A stretch of 64,000 nucleotides of DNA from an uncultured Alphaproteobacteria bacterium (GCA_902596365.1 CACJTT010000003.1:1-64000); one strand, 5' to 3'; positions 29,915 to 39,542 are shown, counted from the stretch's first letter. Notes: generated by a model from the letters alone, not told the origin. Program-made: numbers and translations.

Positions 29915-31912
29915 AAAACTAATAATAAAAAATCAGAAAAACTATCTCAATTAGCTAATTGTATACGTTTTTTATCAATTGATGCTGTTCAGAAGGCAAA
30001 TTCTGGGCATCCAGGCATGCCTATGGGCATGGCTGACATTGCTACAGTTTTATATAAAAATCATTTAAAATTTGATCCAAATGAACCAAAATGGATTGAT
30101 AGAGATAGATTTATTTTATCAAATGGACATGGCTCAATGCTTCTTTATTCTTGTTTGCATTTAACAGGTTACAAAGATGTCAGTTTGGATAATATTAAGA
30201 ATTTTAGACAAATTGGCTCACCTACAGCTGGGCATCCAGAATATGGAGAGTTAGAGGGTATTGAAACAACAACTGGTCCATTATCACAAGGACTTGCAAA
30301 TGCTGTTGGACTTGCAATGGCTGAGAGTAAACTTTCTTCCACATTAGGCAAAGACTTCATTGACCATCATACATATGTTTTTGCTGGAGACGGTTGCTTG
30401 ATGGAGGGATTAAGTCATGAAGCCTGTAGTTTAGCTGGCCATTTAAAATTAAATAAGCTAATAGTTTTTTTTGATGATAACTCAATTTCAATAGATGGAG
30501 AAACATCATTAAGCACTAGTGATAATATAGAAAGTCGTTTCAAATCATATAATTGGAATATATTAAATGTTAATGGTCATGATCATCAAGAAATTAATGA
30601 AGCTATACTAAATGCTAAGAATTCTGATAAGCCAACCATTATTTGCTGCAAAACTAAAATAGGTTTTGGTTCACCCAATAAAGAAGCTAATGCTTCTTCT
30701 CATGGATCGCCTTTAGGGAAAGAAGAAGTATTGCTTACTAGAAAAAATTTAAATTGGGATCACGAAGAATTTTGTATTCCTGATGATCTTCTCTCAGAGT
30801 GGAGAAACTTTGCAAATAGGAATACTGAAGTTAAAAAAAATTGGGAACATAAAAATGCTGAGTTTTTAAACTCAAGTAAATATAAAAAATTTTTTAATAA
30901 AAATTTGAACGCTGAAATTAAAAAAGAAATAATTAATTTTAAAAAATCATATGCACAAGATGATACAAAGTATGCAACAAGAAAAGCTAGTGAAAGTTCA
31001 CTAGAACTTCTTAATAATCATATTGTGAACTTTCTAGGTGGATCTGCCGATTTAACAGGATCTAATAATACCAAAACAAAAGAAATGGCTATTTTTAATT
31101 CTGAAAATTATCAAGGTAGTTATGTCTATTACGGTATAAGAGAACATGCTATGGCAGGAGTAATGAATGGTTTAGCCTTACATGGAGGGATTAAACCTTA
31201 TGGAGGAACCTTTCTAGTTTTTTCTGATTACTGTAGACCATCAATAAGGTTATCTGCTTTAATGAAAATACCAGTTATATATGTCATGACACATGATTCT
31301 ATAGGTCTTGGAGAAGATGGTCCAACACATCAGCCTGTAGAACATTTAGCTGCCTTAAGAGCTATTCCAGATTTAAATGTCATAAGGCCTTGTGATATTT
31401 TGGAAACAATTGAAGCATGGGAAATAGCTCTAGAAACTAAAGGGCCAACTATTTTAGCATTAACTAGACAAGGTTTGCCAACTAATAAAAGAGATTCCTT
31501 TGAAGACAATTTAGTTATGAAAGGAGCCTATATAATAAAAAATTTTTCTAAATATGACGCTTCAATTTTTGCATCAGGTTCTGAGGTAGAAATTGCACTT
31601 CAGGCATCAATAAAATTGCAAGAGATAAATATTAATCTTAGAGTTATATCTTTTCCATCGATGGAGCTTTTTGAAATACAAAATGAAAAATATAAAAAAG
31701 AAATAATTGGTAATAAGCCGAACTTTGCAGTTGAGGCAGGGGTAATTAATGGATGGGAAAAATATGTAACCAATGAAAATTTCATAGGTATGAAATCTTT
31801 TGGCGCAAGTGGCCCATACAATGATGTGTACAAACATTTTAGGATCACAGCTGATGATATATGTAAAAAAATTCAAGAAAAATTAATATTACATAACAAG
31901 ATAAAGGATTGA
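29912..31912 (+). CDS. tkt: Transketolase Tkt
   Basis: Transketolase moves two-carbon units between sugar phosphates using thiamine diphosphate. The 666-residue protein has IDAVQKANSGHPGMPMGMAD near the start, the cofactor motif GDGCLMEGLSHEA (residues about 155-167), YGIREHAMAGVMNGLALHGG and the DSIGLGEDGPTHQPVEHLA loop. The start is taken as TTG at 29912, with GAGG at 29904-29907 four bases upstream; an earlier in-frame TTG at 29867 would add 15 unconserved residues. It heads the tkt-gap-efp-suhB-rpmE run. Confidence 0.95.
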   Translation: MKTNNKKSEKLSQLANCIRFLSIDAVQKANSGHPGMPMGMADIATVLYKNHLKFDPNEPKWIDRDRFILSNGHGSMLLYSCLHLTGYKDVSLDNIKNFRQIGSPTAGHPEYGELEGIETTTGPLSQGLANAVGLAMAESKLSSTLGKDFIDHHTYVFAGDGCLMEGLSHEACSLAGHLKLNKLIVFFDDNSISIDGETSLSTSDNIESRFKSYNWNILNVNGHDHQEINEAILNAKNSDKPTIICCKTKIGFGSPNKEANASSHGSPLGKEEVLLTRKNLNWDHEEFCIPDDLLSEWRNFANRNTEVKKNWEHKNAEFLNSSKYKKFFNKNLNAEIKKEIINFKKSYAQDDTKYATRKASESSLELLNNHIVNFLGGSADLTGSNNTKTKEMAIFNSENYQGSYVYYGIREHAMAGVMNGLALHGGIKPYGGTFLVFSDYCRPSIRLSALMKIPVIYVMTHDSIGLGEDGPTHQPVEHLAALRAIPDLNVIRPCDILETIEAWEIALETKGPTILALTRQGLPTNKRDSFEDNLVMKGAYIIKNFSKYDASIFASGSEVEIALQASIKLQEININLRVISFPSMELFEIQNEKYKKEIIGNKPNFAVEAGVINGWEKYVTNENFIGMKSFGASGPYNDVYKHFRITADDICKKIQEKLILHNKIKD

Positions 31913-31914
31913 GA

Positions 31915-32919
31915 ATGAGGGTAGCAATTAATGGATTTGGAAGAATTGGAAAATTAGTTTTTAGAGCTTTTCTAGAAAAAAATTTAAAAGGTGTAGAAAT
32001 AGTAGCAATAAATGAACTTGGCAGCTTAGACTCAAGTCTGCATTTAATGCAATTTGATAGTATTCACGGAAAGCTTCCAATTAAGATAAAAAAAACCATT
32101 GATGGCTTAAAATACAAAAATAAAACAATTAAATTTTTTAGTGAAAGAGATCCAATTAATCTTCCTTGGCAAAAACTTAAAGTAGATATAGTTTTAGAAT
32201 GTAGCGGAGTTTTTGCTAGTAAAGAAAAATCAAACGCGCATATTATTGCAGGAGCAAAAAAAGTGATTATTTCTGCCCCAGGTTCAAATGTTGATGCTAC
32301 AATTGTTCAAGGAGTTAATAATCACATATTAACAAAAAAACATAAAATTATATCAAATGGCTCATGTACTACTAATTGTTTAGCTCCAGTTGCTATGATC
32401 CTAGATAAGGGAGTTGGTATTGAAAGTGGTTTTATGACAACTATACATAGTTATACTGGTGATCAAAACACTGTTGATCAAAGTCATAGTGACCTAAGAA
32501 GATCAAGAGGAGCAGCTATATCGATGATTCCTACATCTACTGGCGCAGCTAAAGCTCTTAGTTTAGTATTACCAAAAATGAAGGGGAAGCTTGATGGAAC
32601 AGCAATAAGAGTTCCGACACCCAATGTTTCACTAATTGATTTTACATTTACATCAAAGAAAAAAACAAATGTGGAAAAAATTAATAATTTAGCAATTAGT
32701 GCAAGTAAAACAAAAGCTTTAAAAAATATTTTAACTACAAATGAATTGCCTTTAGTTTCAATAGATTTTAATCATAACTCAAGTAGTTCTGTGTTTGATT
32801 TAACACAAACGCAAGTTCTAAATGGTAGATTTTGCAGAATTTTATCTTGGTATGATAATGAATGGGGTTTCTCAAATAGGATGATTGAAACAATGCTTGA
32901 TTTAAAAAAATTATTATAG
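31915..32919 (+). CDS. gap: Type I glyceraldehyde-3-phosphate dehydrogenase
   Basis: The 334-residue enzyme begins MRVAINGFGRIGK (NAD-binding) and holds the catalytic Cys151 in NGSCTTNCLAPVAMI, followed by TIHSYTGDQNTVDQSHSDLRR and SWYDNEWGFSNRM near the end. The second-strand segment reads AINELG where many members have INDL, so cofactor preference is not certain. The ATG at 31915 lies eight bases after an AAGGA and just past the tkt stop; a TTG at 31909 is less likely. pgk and fba, which often follow gap, are absent. Confidence 0.94.
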   Translation: MRVAINGFGRIGKLVFRAFLEKNLKGVEIVAINELGSLDSSLHLMQFDSIHGKLPIKIKKTIDGLKYKNKTIKFFSERDPINLPWQKLKVDIVLECSGVFASKEKSNAHIIAGAKKVIISAPGSNVDATIVQGVNNHILTKKHKIISNGSCTTNCLAPVAMILDKGVGIESGFMTTIHSYTGDQNTVDQSHSDLRRSRGAAISMIPTSTGAAKALSLVLPKMKGKLDGTAIRVPTPNVSLIDFTFTSKKKTNVEKINNLAISASKTKALKNILTTNELPLVSIDFNHNSSSSVFDLTQTQVLNGRFCRILSWYDNEWGFSNRMIETMLDLKKLL

Positions 32920-33336
32920 GTGAAAAAAAAATTAGTCGCTTTTAATATAAATACGCTTGAGGAAGCAAAAGGCATTATTTTAGAGACTAAAATTTATAAA
33001 ATTAAACCTATACTTTACTTTAAATATTATATGCTTAGTGGTTTTGGGGCTGAATATGTTTTGAATTTTCAAAAAATTCTAATTTCTAAGTTTGGTAAAT
33101 CAAGCTTTAAACTGTTTATTGATTGTGGCTTTGACAGTAGTTTATGCATAAGAATGGCAATTAAAAAAATTGAATATTTAAAACTTAGGGGTAATTCAAT
33201 TATATTAAAAAAGATTAGAGATATAACAGATAAAAATAGAGTTTTATTAAATCCTTCTTTTAATATAGTAGACTGCAGAAATATAAAAAATATTAATTTA
33301 AAAATTAAAAAAATATATTCTAGGAATAAAAAATGA
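32920..33336 (+). CDS. Uncharacterised protein between gap and efp
   Basis: A 138-residue basic protein with a GTG start immediately after the gap stop codon and a stop overlapping efp by four bases. It has an alpha/beta look, with an LFIDCGFDSSLCIRMAIKK segment around residues 66-84 and a lysine-rich C-terminus. I do not recognise a named family. Alphaproteobacterial gap-pgk-fba clusters often contain a small protein with a similar 'DCG...A..A' segment before efp, so this may be a diverged member; that is recollection, not a search result. Confidence 0.6.
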   Translation: MKKKLVAFNINTLEEAKGIILETKIYKIKPILYFKYYMLSGFGAEYVLNFQKILISKFGKSSFKLFIDCGFDSSLCIRMAIKKIEYLKLRGNSIILKKIRDITDKNRVLLNPSFNIVDCRNIKNINLKIKKIYSRNKK

Positions 33337-33902
33337 AAATCGATGGTAATCAAATTAAAGTAGGAAATATTTTAGAAATTAATTCTAAATTATGGCGTGT
33401 ATTAAAAACTCAACACACTCAACCTGGTAAAGGTGGTGCATATTTACAGGTTGAGATGAAAGAAATTCGTGAAGGTACGAAAATGAATGAAAGATTTAGA
33501 TCCTCTGAAAGTGTAGAGAGGGCAATTCTTGATGAGAAAATTTGTCAATTTCTATACGCAGAAAATAATAAATTTGTTTTCATGGATAATTCAACATACG
33601 AACAGATTGAAATTGGAGATGATATAATAACAGAACGACAATCTAAGTTTTTGATTGAAAACGATAATATTAATCTTCAATTTTATGAAGGATCAGTTGT
33701 TGGTGTAGAACTACCTGATAATATAACCTTAAAAGTTGAAGAGACTGAAGCAGTGGTAAAAGGACAAACTGCTGCATCATCATATAAGCCTGCTATATTA
33801 ACGGGTGGAATAAAAACTTCTGTTCCACCTTTTATATCAACTGAAGACTACATAGTAATAAGTACAATAGACTCAACTTATGTTGAAAAAGTAAAAAAAT
33901 GA
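33333..33902 (+). CDS. efp: Elongation factor P
   Basis: EF-P rescues ribosomes stalled on proline runs. The 189-residue three-domain protein has the KOW-like N-terminal domain with the tip loop THTQ-PGKGGAY; Lys33 is the position modified by lysylation in other species. The C-terminal OB-fold carries GVELPDNITLKVEETE and TGGIKTSVPPFISTEDYIVI. The ATG overlaps the upstream stop (ATGA) and suhB overlaps its own stop. The modification enzymes EpmA/EpmB are not in the window. Confidence 0.96.
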   Translation: MKIDGNQIKVGNILEINSKLWRVLKTQHTQPGKGGAYLQVEMKEIREGTKMNERFRSSESVERAILDEKICQFLYAENNKFVFMDNSTYEQIEIGDDIITERQSKFLIENDNINLQFYEGSVVGVELPDNITLKVEETEAVVKGQTAASSYKPAILTGGIKTSVPPFISTEDYIVISTIDSTYVEKVKK

Positions 33903-34678
33903 TGCTGCCATCAACTATTAATATTTTTGAAAAAGCAGCAAGAAAAGCTGGTAGAATACTAGCACGTGATTTTGGTGAAATAGAAAATTTACAAATACAG
34001 TCAAAAAATGTTGGTGACTTTGTTACTAGTGCTGATTTAAAAATTGAGGAATCTTTATTGGAAACATTAAGATATTATTATCCAAAAGTGAACTTTTTAA
34101 CAGAGGAATCAGGCTATATTCAAGGTGAAGGGGAAACAATAGTTATTGATCCAATTGATGGAACAACAAACTTTATTCATGGCATTCCTCATGTGGCCAT
34201 TGTTATTGCAAAAATAAGAAACAATGAAATAACTGATGGTGTAGTTTATAATCCTATTTTGAATGAATTTTATTGGGCATCTTTAGGCAAAGGTTCTTGG
34301 TGCAACAATAAACGATTAAGAGTTTCAAAAAGACATGATCTAACAAATTGTTTAATAGGAACAGGAATTCCTTTTGGAAATAGAGTTTATAAAAACTTTT
34401 ATAAAGAACTTGATAATATTTCCAAAAATTCTGCTGGAGTAAGAAGATTAGGTGCTGCTGCTTTAGATTTAGCATATGTTTCCTCTGGTAAAATTGATGG
34501 TTTCTGGGAAAGAGATCTAAATTTATGGGATATTTCTTCTGGTGTCTTACTTGTAAAAGAAGCTGGTGGCAAAATAACAGATCCAGATGGGAAAAAATGG
34601 ACAACAAATTCAAGAGATATAGTTGTTTCTAACACATTAATTCATAATAAATTGACAGAAAATCTAACTTTACTTTAA
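33899..34678 (+). CDS. suhB: Inositol monophosphatase family protein SuhB
   Basis: The 259-residue protein has the lithium-sensitive phosphatase motifs: FLTEESGYIQGEGE near residue 64, IDPIDGTTNFIHGIPH near residue 82 and LWDISSGVLLVKEAGGK near residue 211, which together bind magnesium. SuhB-type proteins hydrolyse inositol phosphates and also act with NusA in rRNA antitermination in E. coli. Its placement after efp and before rpmE is a typical alphaproteobacterial order. The start overlaps the efp stop. Confidence 0.93.
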   Translation: MMLPSTINIFEKAARKAGRILARDFGEIENLQIQSKNVGDFVTSADLKIEESLLETLRYYYPKVNFLTEESGYIQGEGETIVIDPIDGTTNFIHGIPHVAIVIAKIRNNEITDGVVYNPILNEFYWASLGKGSWCNNKRLRVSKRHDLTNCLIGTGIPFGNRVYKNFYKELDNISKNSAGVRRLGAAALDLAYVSSGKIDGFWERDLNLWDISSGVLLVKEAGGKITDPDGKKWTTNSRDIVVSNTLIHNKLTENLTLL

Positions 34679-34704
34679 GATATATTTCACTATAAGACTT
34701 GAAA

Positions 34705-34932
34705 ATGAAAAAAAGTATACATCCAGATTACCATGAAATAAATGTTGTTATGACCGACGGATCAACGTTTAAAACAAAATCTACCTGGGGTAAAGAAAAC
34801 GATACGCTAAAGTTGGATATTGACCCAAAGTCGCATCCAGCCTGGACTGGTGGTAAAGCAAATTTAAACGAAGCTGAAGGACAAGTAGCAAGATTTCAGA
34901 AACGTTTTAAAGGTGTAAAAATATCTAAATAG
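34705..34932 (+). CDS. rpmE: 50S ribosomal protein bL31
   Basis: A 75-residue L31 with [19 protein letters not shown] at the N-terminus and [22 protein letters not shown] at the C-terminus. It has no cysteines, so it is the zinc-independent form. The ATG at 34705 is chosen over a TTG two codons earlier. The stop codon directly abuts the stop of the convergent DUF1192 gene. Confidence 0.94.
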   Translation: MKKSIHPDYHEINVVMTDGSTFKTKSTWGKENDTLKLDIDPKSHPAWTGGKANLNEAEGQVARFQKRFKGVKISK

Positions 34933-35115
34933 TTATTTAAAATATTTTTCAGCTTCATTTATAGAGCTTTCCTTTAGAACAATTTCCTCTTCAACTCTTT
35001 TAATTTCTTCCTTAAGCTCAAAAATATATTGTTTTAAATTATCTATACTCAAATCCTCTAAATTAAGGGTTTTTATAGTCTTTTCCTTTTCATTAATTTC
35101 TAAAAAATCAGTCAT
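34933..35115 (-). CDS. DUF1192 family protein
   Basis: A 60-residue protein with the DUF1192 pattern: a short N-terminal segment, LSIDNLKQYIFELKEEIKRVEEEI forming a helix, and an ending in NEAEKYFK. DUF1192 proteins are small alphaproteobacterial proteins of unknown function, usually encoded beside the DUF1013/TrcR gene, as here divergently. The ATG at 35113-35115 is preferred; a start two codons upstream is possible. Confidence 0.8.
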   Translation of the reverse strand: MTDFLEINEKEKTIKTLNLEDLSIDNLKQYIFELKEEIKRVEEEIVLKESSINEAEKYFK

Positions 35116-35185
35116 AAGCAATTATTTTATATTAAATTGAAAGGAATATATTTATAAGAGTTTTTTTTTTATAAAAGGATAAAAT

Positions 35186-35770
35186 ATGAAATTACCACTA
35201 ATGCCAAAAGCAACAGCAATATGGCTGATTGACAATACCTCACTTAGTTTTGATCAAATATCTGAATTTTGCGGCCTTCATGAATTGGAAGTGCAGGGAA
35301 TAGCAGATGGTGAAGTTGCCGTAGGTATGCGTGGTTATGATCCAATTGATAACAAACAACTAACAAAAGAAGAAATATCAAGATGTGAAAGTGATCCTAA
35401 TGCTAGATTAAATTTAATTTCTTCAGAAGTAATTGATTCTCTACCTCCAAGAAAAAAGGACTCTAAATATACTCCATTATCATTAAGGCAGGAGAAGCCC
35501 TACGCAATATTTTGGCTAATTAAAAGATATCCTGATGAATTAAGTAGCTCACAAATTGCAAAGCTAACTGGATCCACTAAAAATACAGTTGAGGCAATTC
35601 GTAATGGAACTTTTAGAGAAGCAATACTTGAGGCAAAAAGTCCAATGGATACTGGCCTCTGTACATTTCAAGATCTCGAAAAAGCCCTTAACCGTGCTAA
35701 AAACAAAAAAGATAGACAAGAGGCTCAGGAGGCTAAAGAAAAATTATTGTCAGAAACTGAATCTAATTAA
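35186..35770 (+). CDS. trcR: Cell cycle transcriptional regulator TrcR (DUF1013)
   Basis: The 194-residue protein matches the DUF1013 family throughout: LPLMPKATAIWLIDNTSLSFDQISEFCGLHELEVQGIADGE (quoted in part; residues 3-43) with helix-turn-helix-like segments, VAVGMRGYDPI, and a second HTH-like region RYPDELSSSQIAKLTGSTKNT near residue 112. TrcR is a cell-cycle regulator in Caulobacter-type alphaproteobacteria, acting in the GcrA/CcrM/CtrA network. AAGGAT at 35174-35179 precedes the ATG. The 3' end overlaps the convergent DUF2878 gene by eight bases. Confidence 0.9.
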   Translation: MKLPLMPKATAIWLIDNTSLSFDQISEFCGLHELEVQGIADGEVAVGMRGYDPIDNKQLTKEEISRCESDPNARLNLISSEVIDSLPPRKKDSKYTPLSLRQEKPYAIFWLIKRYPDELSSSQIAKLTGSTKNTVEAIRNGTFREAILEAKSPMDTGLCTFQDLEKALNRAKNKKDRQEAQEAKEKLLSETESN

Positions 35771-36281
35771 ATTTTATTTTCAACAAATAGTTTAAATAAA
35801 ACAACATTAAAAATATCCAAAAAGTTATCATTAAAACAAAAAAGAGAAATAATTGATTAATATCAATTAGACCAAGAGGACTTCCCGAATAGTAAGTTAG
35901 CGGACCTAAAATTGCACTAAGTAAAAGAGCTATAAATTTATATTTTGATAAAAAAACAAAAACTTCATCAAATAAAGTTGCAAAACTTGGCCATAGCACG
36001 AGCATCCATATGGGCAACCATCCAATATATAAAGATGAATTAAAACTATATATTTTAAAGCTTACCAAGATTGAATCGAATAAATACCCAATTACTGAAA
36101 TTGAAAATACTATAAAGGTAAATTTTCTTTTATTTCGCGTATTTATAAAAACTAAAAATAAAAAAATCAGACCACAAATTAAGCCTGGAAAAAAACTCTT
36201 ATGAAAAATTTCACCAAAAACACACATTAACCAAGTTAATTGATATCCAGAAAGAATAAAAAAAAATTTTAATTTGATCAT
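35763..36281 (-). CDS. DUF2878 family membrane protein
   Basis: A 172-residue protein with about five transmembrane helices and the central sequence GWLPIWMLVLWPSFATLFDE, characteristic of DUF2878. Function is unknown. Members are usually found with a CFA-synthase-like methyltransferase, DUF1365 and an FAD oxidoreductase, and all three are upstream here, with a four-base overlap to the methyltransferase gene. A role in the same membrane-lipid modification is inferred from this recurrent company. Confidence 0.82.
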   Translation of the reverse strand: MIKLKFFFILSGYQLTWLMCVFGEIFHKSFFPGLICGLIFLFLVFINTRNKRKFTFIVFSISVIGYLFDSILVSFKIYSFNSSLYIGWLPIWMLVLWPSFATLFDEVFVFLSKYKFIALLLSAILGPLTYYSGSPLGLIDINQLFLFFVLMITFWIFLMLFYLNYLLKIKFN

Positions 36282-37468
36282 TTAGTAATAAGAAAATGAG
36301 ACACATCAGTTGACTTACTTATGAAACCTGTTTCACAATAAGCCAAATAAAACTCCCACATTCTTTTAAATCTATTATTAAATCCTAGTTTAACAAGATC
36401 ATTCCATGAGTTTTGAAATTGAGTATTCCAGAGATTTAGAGTTTTAGCATATGATAACCCAAAGCTTTTTATTTCTTTAAAATCAAGACCTACTTTGTTA
36501 TTTATTTCTAAAAGTTCTTTTTTAGTTGGAAGCATACCACCTGGGAAAATATACTGTTGAATAAAATCTGGTTGATTTTGATAGTTTAAAGATCTTTTTT
36601 CATCTATTGTGATGATTTGCAATGCTGCTTTACCAGAATTTATTAGAGAGTTGCTAACAATATCAAAGTACTTTTCCCAATATTTTTTTCCTACAGCTTC
36701 AAACATTTCTATAGATGCTATATTAGAGTATTGAGTATCAATATCTCTGTAATCCTTATATTTAATTGATACTTTTTCTCCTAAGCCTTCTTTTTGAATT
36801 TTATTTGACGCATATTCATATTGCTCCTTAGATATAGTAATTGCATCAATTTTAGATTTAAAGTTTTTTGCCGCATATGAGGAAAATCCCCCCCATCCAC
36901 AACCAATTTCCAGAACATTAGAATTCTCATTTAAATTTAATGATTCTGCTATTTTACGATACTTGTTAAGTTGCGCATCGAATAAATTTTGATTTTCTTT
37001 CTCAAAATATGCTGAAGAGTATGTCATACTTTTGTCTAACCACTTAGTATAAAAATTATTACCTAGATCATAATGGTACTCAATATTTTTTTTACTTTGA
37101 GACTTTGTGTTTTCATTGAGAAAATGTTTAAATTTAGAATAAATATTAAAAAAAATATTTGATTTTAAGTTTTCTAAGAAATGATTTTCATTTCTAAATG
37201 CTAACAATAATAAATTAGTTAAATTAGAAGAACTAAAATCACCATCCATGTATGACTCTGCAAATCCAATTGATTTTCTCTTTAAAATTTTAGAAATAAA
37301 TTTATAATTATTTATAGTTAAATCTGCTTTATTTTTACTTTTAATACCTGAAAATGTTTGCATAGAGCCAGAAGGGAAAGTTACTGATAATTCTCCATAT
37401 TTAATTTTTGAAAGAAATTTTTGAGCAACAATTTCAAATGGCGGTTTAAATTTATTATATAAATGCAT
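36278..37468 (-). CDS. Cyclopropane-fatty-acyl-phospholipid synthase-like methyltransferase
   Basis: The 396-residue SAM enzyme has an N-terminal lipid-binding part, then YHYDLGNNFYTKWLDKSMTYS near residue 130, the SAM motif VLEIGCGWGGFSSYAAK near residue 185, and EMFEAVGKKYWEKYF and QQYIFPGGMLPT downstream, all characteristic of the CFA family. These enzymes add a methylene or methyl group to unsaturated chains of phospholipids. In this gene company the product may be a methylated or furan-type fatty acid rather than a cyclopropane; sequence alone cannot decide. It overlaps the DUF1365 gene by one base. Confidence 0.9.
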   Translation of the reverse strand: MHLYNKFKPPFEIVAQKFLSKIKYGELSVTFPSGSMQTFSGIKSKNKADLTINNYKFISKILKRKSIGFAESYMDGDFSSSNLTNLLLLAFRNENHFLENLKSNIFFNIYSKFKHFLNENTKSQSKKNIEYHYDLGNNFYTKWLDKSMTYSSAYFEKENQNLFDAQLNKYRKIAESLNLNENSNVLEIGCGWGGFSSYAAKNFKSKIDAITISKEQYEYASNKIQKEGLGEKVSIKYKDYRDIDTQYSNIASIEMFEAVGKKYWEKYFDIVSNSLINSGKAALQIITIDEKRSLNYQNQPDFIQQYIFPGGMLPTKKELLEINNKVGLDFKEIKSFGLSYAKTLNLWNTQFQNSWNDLVKLGFNNRFKRMWEFYLAYCETGFISKSTDVSHFLITK

Positions 37469-38241
37469 TAAAAACTTCCTTCAAATGATATCGTATCTTT
37501 GGGTTTTTTCTTTCTAGAATAATATTTGCCACCTTTAAAAAAAATTATTATAGCTTCAAATAAAATTGCAGACATAATTTTAAAACCAAATAGAGGGTTT
37601 AAAAGATTATATTTTAATAATTTAGATACTTTGAAATTTATGAATTTTCCTGATTGTGAAGCCATAAGTATTTTTTTATTATTATTGTCATATAGGGCTA
37701 TAATAATATTTATATAGTCATTGGTTAGTTTATTTGTAAATAAATATTTACCTTTCATTCCAATAAAAGGAGAAACATAAAAATTTTTTTGACATTCATG
37801 AGTTAAAGCTTTTAAATTTTTAAAATGTCCTCTTGAAAATATATAAGTATGTTGCTCATTGGAAGTATTTTTAACCTCATAAAATATTGATATTAATTTA
37901 TCTTCATCATAACAATAAATTATTGAAAGAGGATTAAAAACATATCCAAAAATTCTAGGGAAACAAAGTATTTTAATTTTTAAATTACTATACTTTACCT
38001 CATAGTTTTGTAACATATCAATTATAAATTCTTTAATGGATCTTTCATCTCTATATCCATGATCTTTTTCATTAAAAGAAAATATATTAAATGAATTTAC
38101 AGAAAAAATTTTTGATTTTGATTGTATAATTTCTAGTTCATCAAGATCTATAAATAAACTTGGAACTTTGTACTTAAAAAAATGCTCAATGTTTCCATAA
38201 CGTTTATGAACTATTGAAGAAACTATAATCTTGGTGTTCAT
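37468..38241 (-). CDS. DUF1365 family protein
   Basis: A 257-residue protein with the DUF1365 hallmarks: HKRYGNIEHFFKYKVPSLFIDLDE near the start, FGYVFNPLSIIYCYD near residue 107 and FYVSPFIGMKGKYLF near residue 156. Its biochemical role is not firmly established. It is nearly always encoded between an FAD oxidoreductase and a CFA-like methyltransferase, exactly as here, so it probably acts on the same lipid substrates. Gaps are 5 bases upstream and a 1-base overlap downstream. Confidence 0.88.
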   Translation of the reverse strand: MNTKIIVSSIVHKRYGNIEHFFKYKVPSLFIDLDELEIIQSKSKIFSVNSFNIFSFNEKDHGYRDERSIKEFIIDMLQNYEVKYSNLKIKILCFPRIFGYVFNPLSIIYCYDEDKLISIFYEVKNTSNEQHTYIFSRGHFKNLKALTHECQKNFYVSPFIGMKGKYLFTNKLTNDYINIIIALYDNNNKKILMASQSGKFINFKVSKLLKYNLLNPLFGFKIMSAILFEAIIIFFKGGKYYSRKKKPKDTISFEGSF

Positions 38242-38246
38242 TTGAT

Positions 38247-39542
38247 TTAATAAAATAGTCTATTATAAAAGTTATTATCTCTTTTCCAAGGGATATCAAC
38301 ATTCAACATTTTTGAAATGTAGGCAGCTGATTGAATTCCATCTTCATGAAATCCATATCCATGATAGGCTCCACAGAAGAATGTATTATTAACTCCTTGA
38401 AGATTTTTTAGTTTACTTTGAGATTTCATCGTTTGTAAATTAAATTTTGGATGTGTGAAAAATTTCTCATTATGTATATCTTCTGGAGTCTTTTCAGGAT
38501 TAATTGTTACAAAATATTCTTTTTTAGTTTGTAATTTTTGAAGGTTATTCATCCAATAAGTTAATGTGAAATTTGTATCTTCCTTTTTATTTTTAATAAA
38601 ATTCCAGCTAGACCATGTTTTTTTATTTTTGGGCATCATAGATCTGTCTGAGTGGAGGTATGCTCTATTTCTAGTATATTTAAACTCTGATAAGATTTTT
38701 TTTTCATCATCTGTTGGGTTATCGATTATTTTTAAAGCTTGATCTGCATGAGTGGCAATAATAAGATAATCGAATGCAATCTCTTCATCGTTTTTATGTA
38801 TTTTTAAACCATTATCAGATCTAACTATCTTATTTATTTTTGTATTAAGGTTGTAATTGAATTTCTTAAGTTCTAAGATTTTTTTTATATATGAATTACT
38901 ACCACCCTGAACATATTTCCACTGAGGTCTGTTTTTAAAATTAAATAAGTCATGATTATTAAAAAAGTTTAAAAACAACTTTAGAGGAAAATTCTTTACA
39001 TCGGTTTGATTTGCTGACCAAATTGATGATATTAAAGGGTATATATGAAGTTTTTTTAAATATGATGAAAAACTATTACTATTAAGAAAGTCATCGATAG
39101 TAAGATTGTTATTAATATTATCTAATTTTAGATTTTTACATAATTGATAAAAACGAAAAATTTCATAAATCATTTTTAAATAACTAATATTAAAAATATT
39201 TTTATATTGCCCAAATAAGGATTTGAGATTTTTACCTCCATACTCAATATTATAATTAACATCTGAAACGGCAAATGACATATCTGAATTCATTGTTTTA
39301 ACATTTAAATGTTCGAAAAATTTAATTAAATCTGGATAATTTTTTTCATTAAAAACTATAAAACCTGTATCTATAGAAATATTATTATCATTTGGTACTT
39401 TTATAGTTCTAGTGTGACCACCTAAATAATTATTTTTTTCAAACAGATGCACATCATATTTTGATGAGAGAAAATAAGAAGCACTAATACCAGCAATACC
39501 TGATCCAATTACGGCAATTTTTTTTTTATAAATTTTATTCAC
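38247..39542 (-). CDS. FAD-dependent oxidoreductase (amine-oxidase fold), lipid cluster
   Basis: The 431-residue flavoprotein opens with the dinucleotide motif IAVIGSGIAGISASYFLSS, then FEKNNYLGGHTRTIKV, and closes with NTFFCGAYHGYGFHEDGIQSA, a conserved C-terminal FAD contact. It resembles COG2907 predicted NAD/FAD-binding proteins that accompany DUF1365 and CFA-like genes. An activity such as fatty-acyl chain desaturation or saturation is possible but unproven. It overlaps the photolyase gene by eight bases. Confidence 0.87.
   Translation of the reverse strand: MNKIYKKKIAVIGSGIAGISASYFLSSKYDVHLFEKNNYLGGHTRTIKVPNDNNISIDTGFIVFNEKNYPDLIKFFEHLNVKTMNSDMSFAVSDVNYNIEYGGKNLKSLFGQYKNIFNISYLKMIYEIFRFYQLCKNLKLDNINNNLTIDDFLNSNSFSSYLKKLHIYPLISSIWSANQTDVKNFPLKLFLNFFNNHDLFNFKNRPQWKYVQGGSNSYIKKILELKKFNYNLNTKINKIVRSDNGLKIHKNDEEIAFDYLIIATHADQALKIIDNPTDDEKKILSEFKYTRNRAYLHSDRSMMPKNKKTWSSWNFIKNKKEDTNFTLTYWMNNLQKLQTKKEYFVTINPEKTPEDIHNEKFFTHPKFNLQTMKSQSKLKNLQGVNNTFFCGAYHGYGFHEDGIQSAAYISKMLNVDIPWKRDNNFYNRLFY

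Noticed and set aside
34254-34613. 119-codon open frame opposite suhB
   Set aside because: Antisense shadow of a conserved enzyme with biased, low-information composition.
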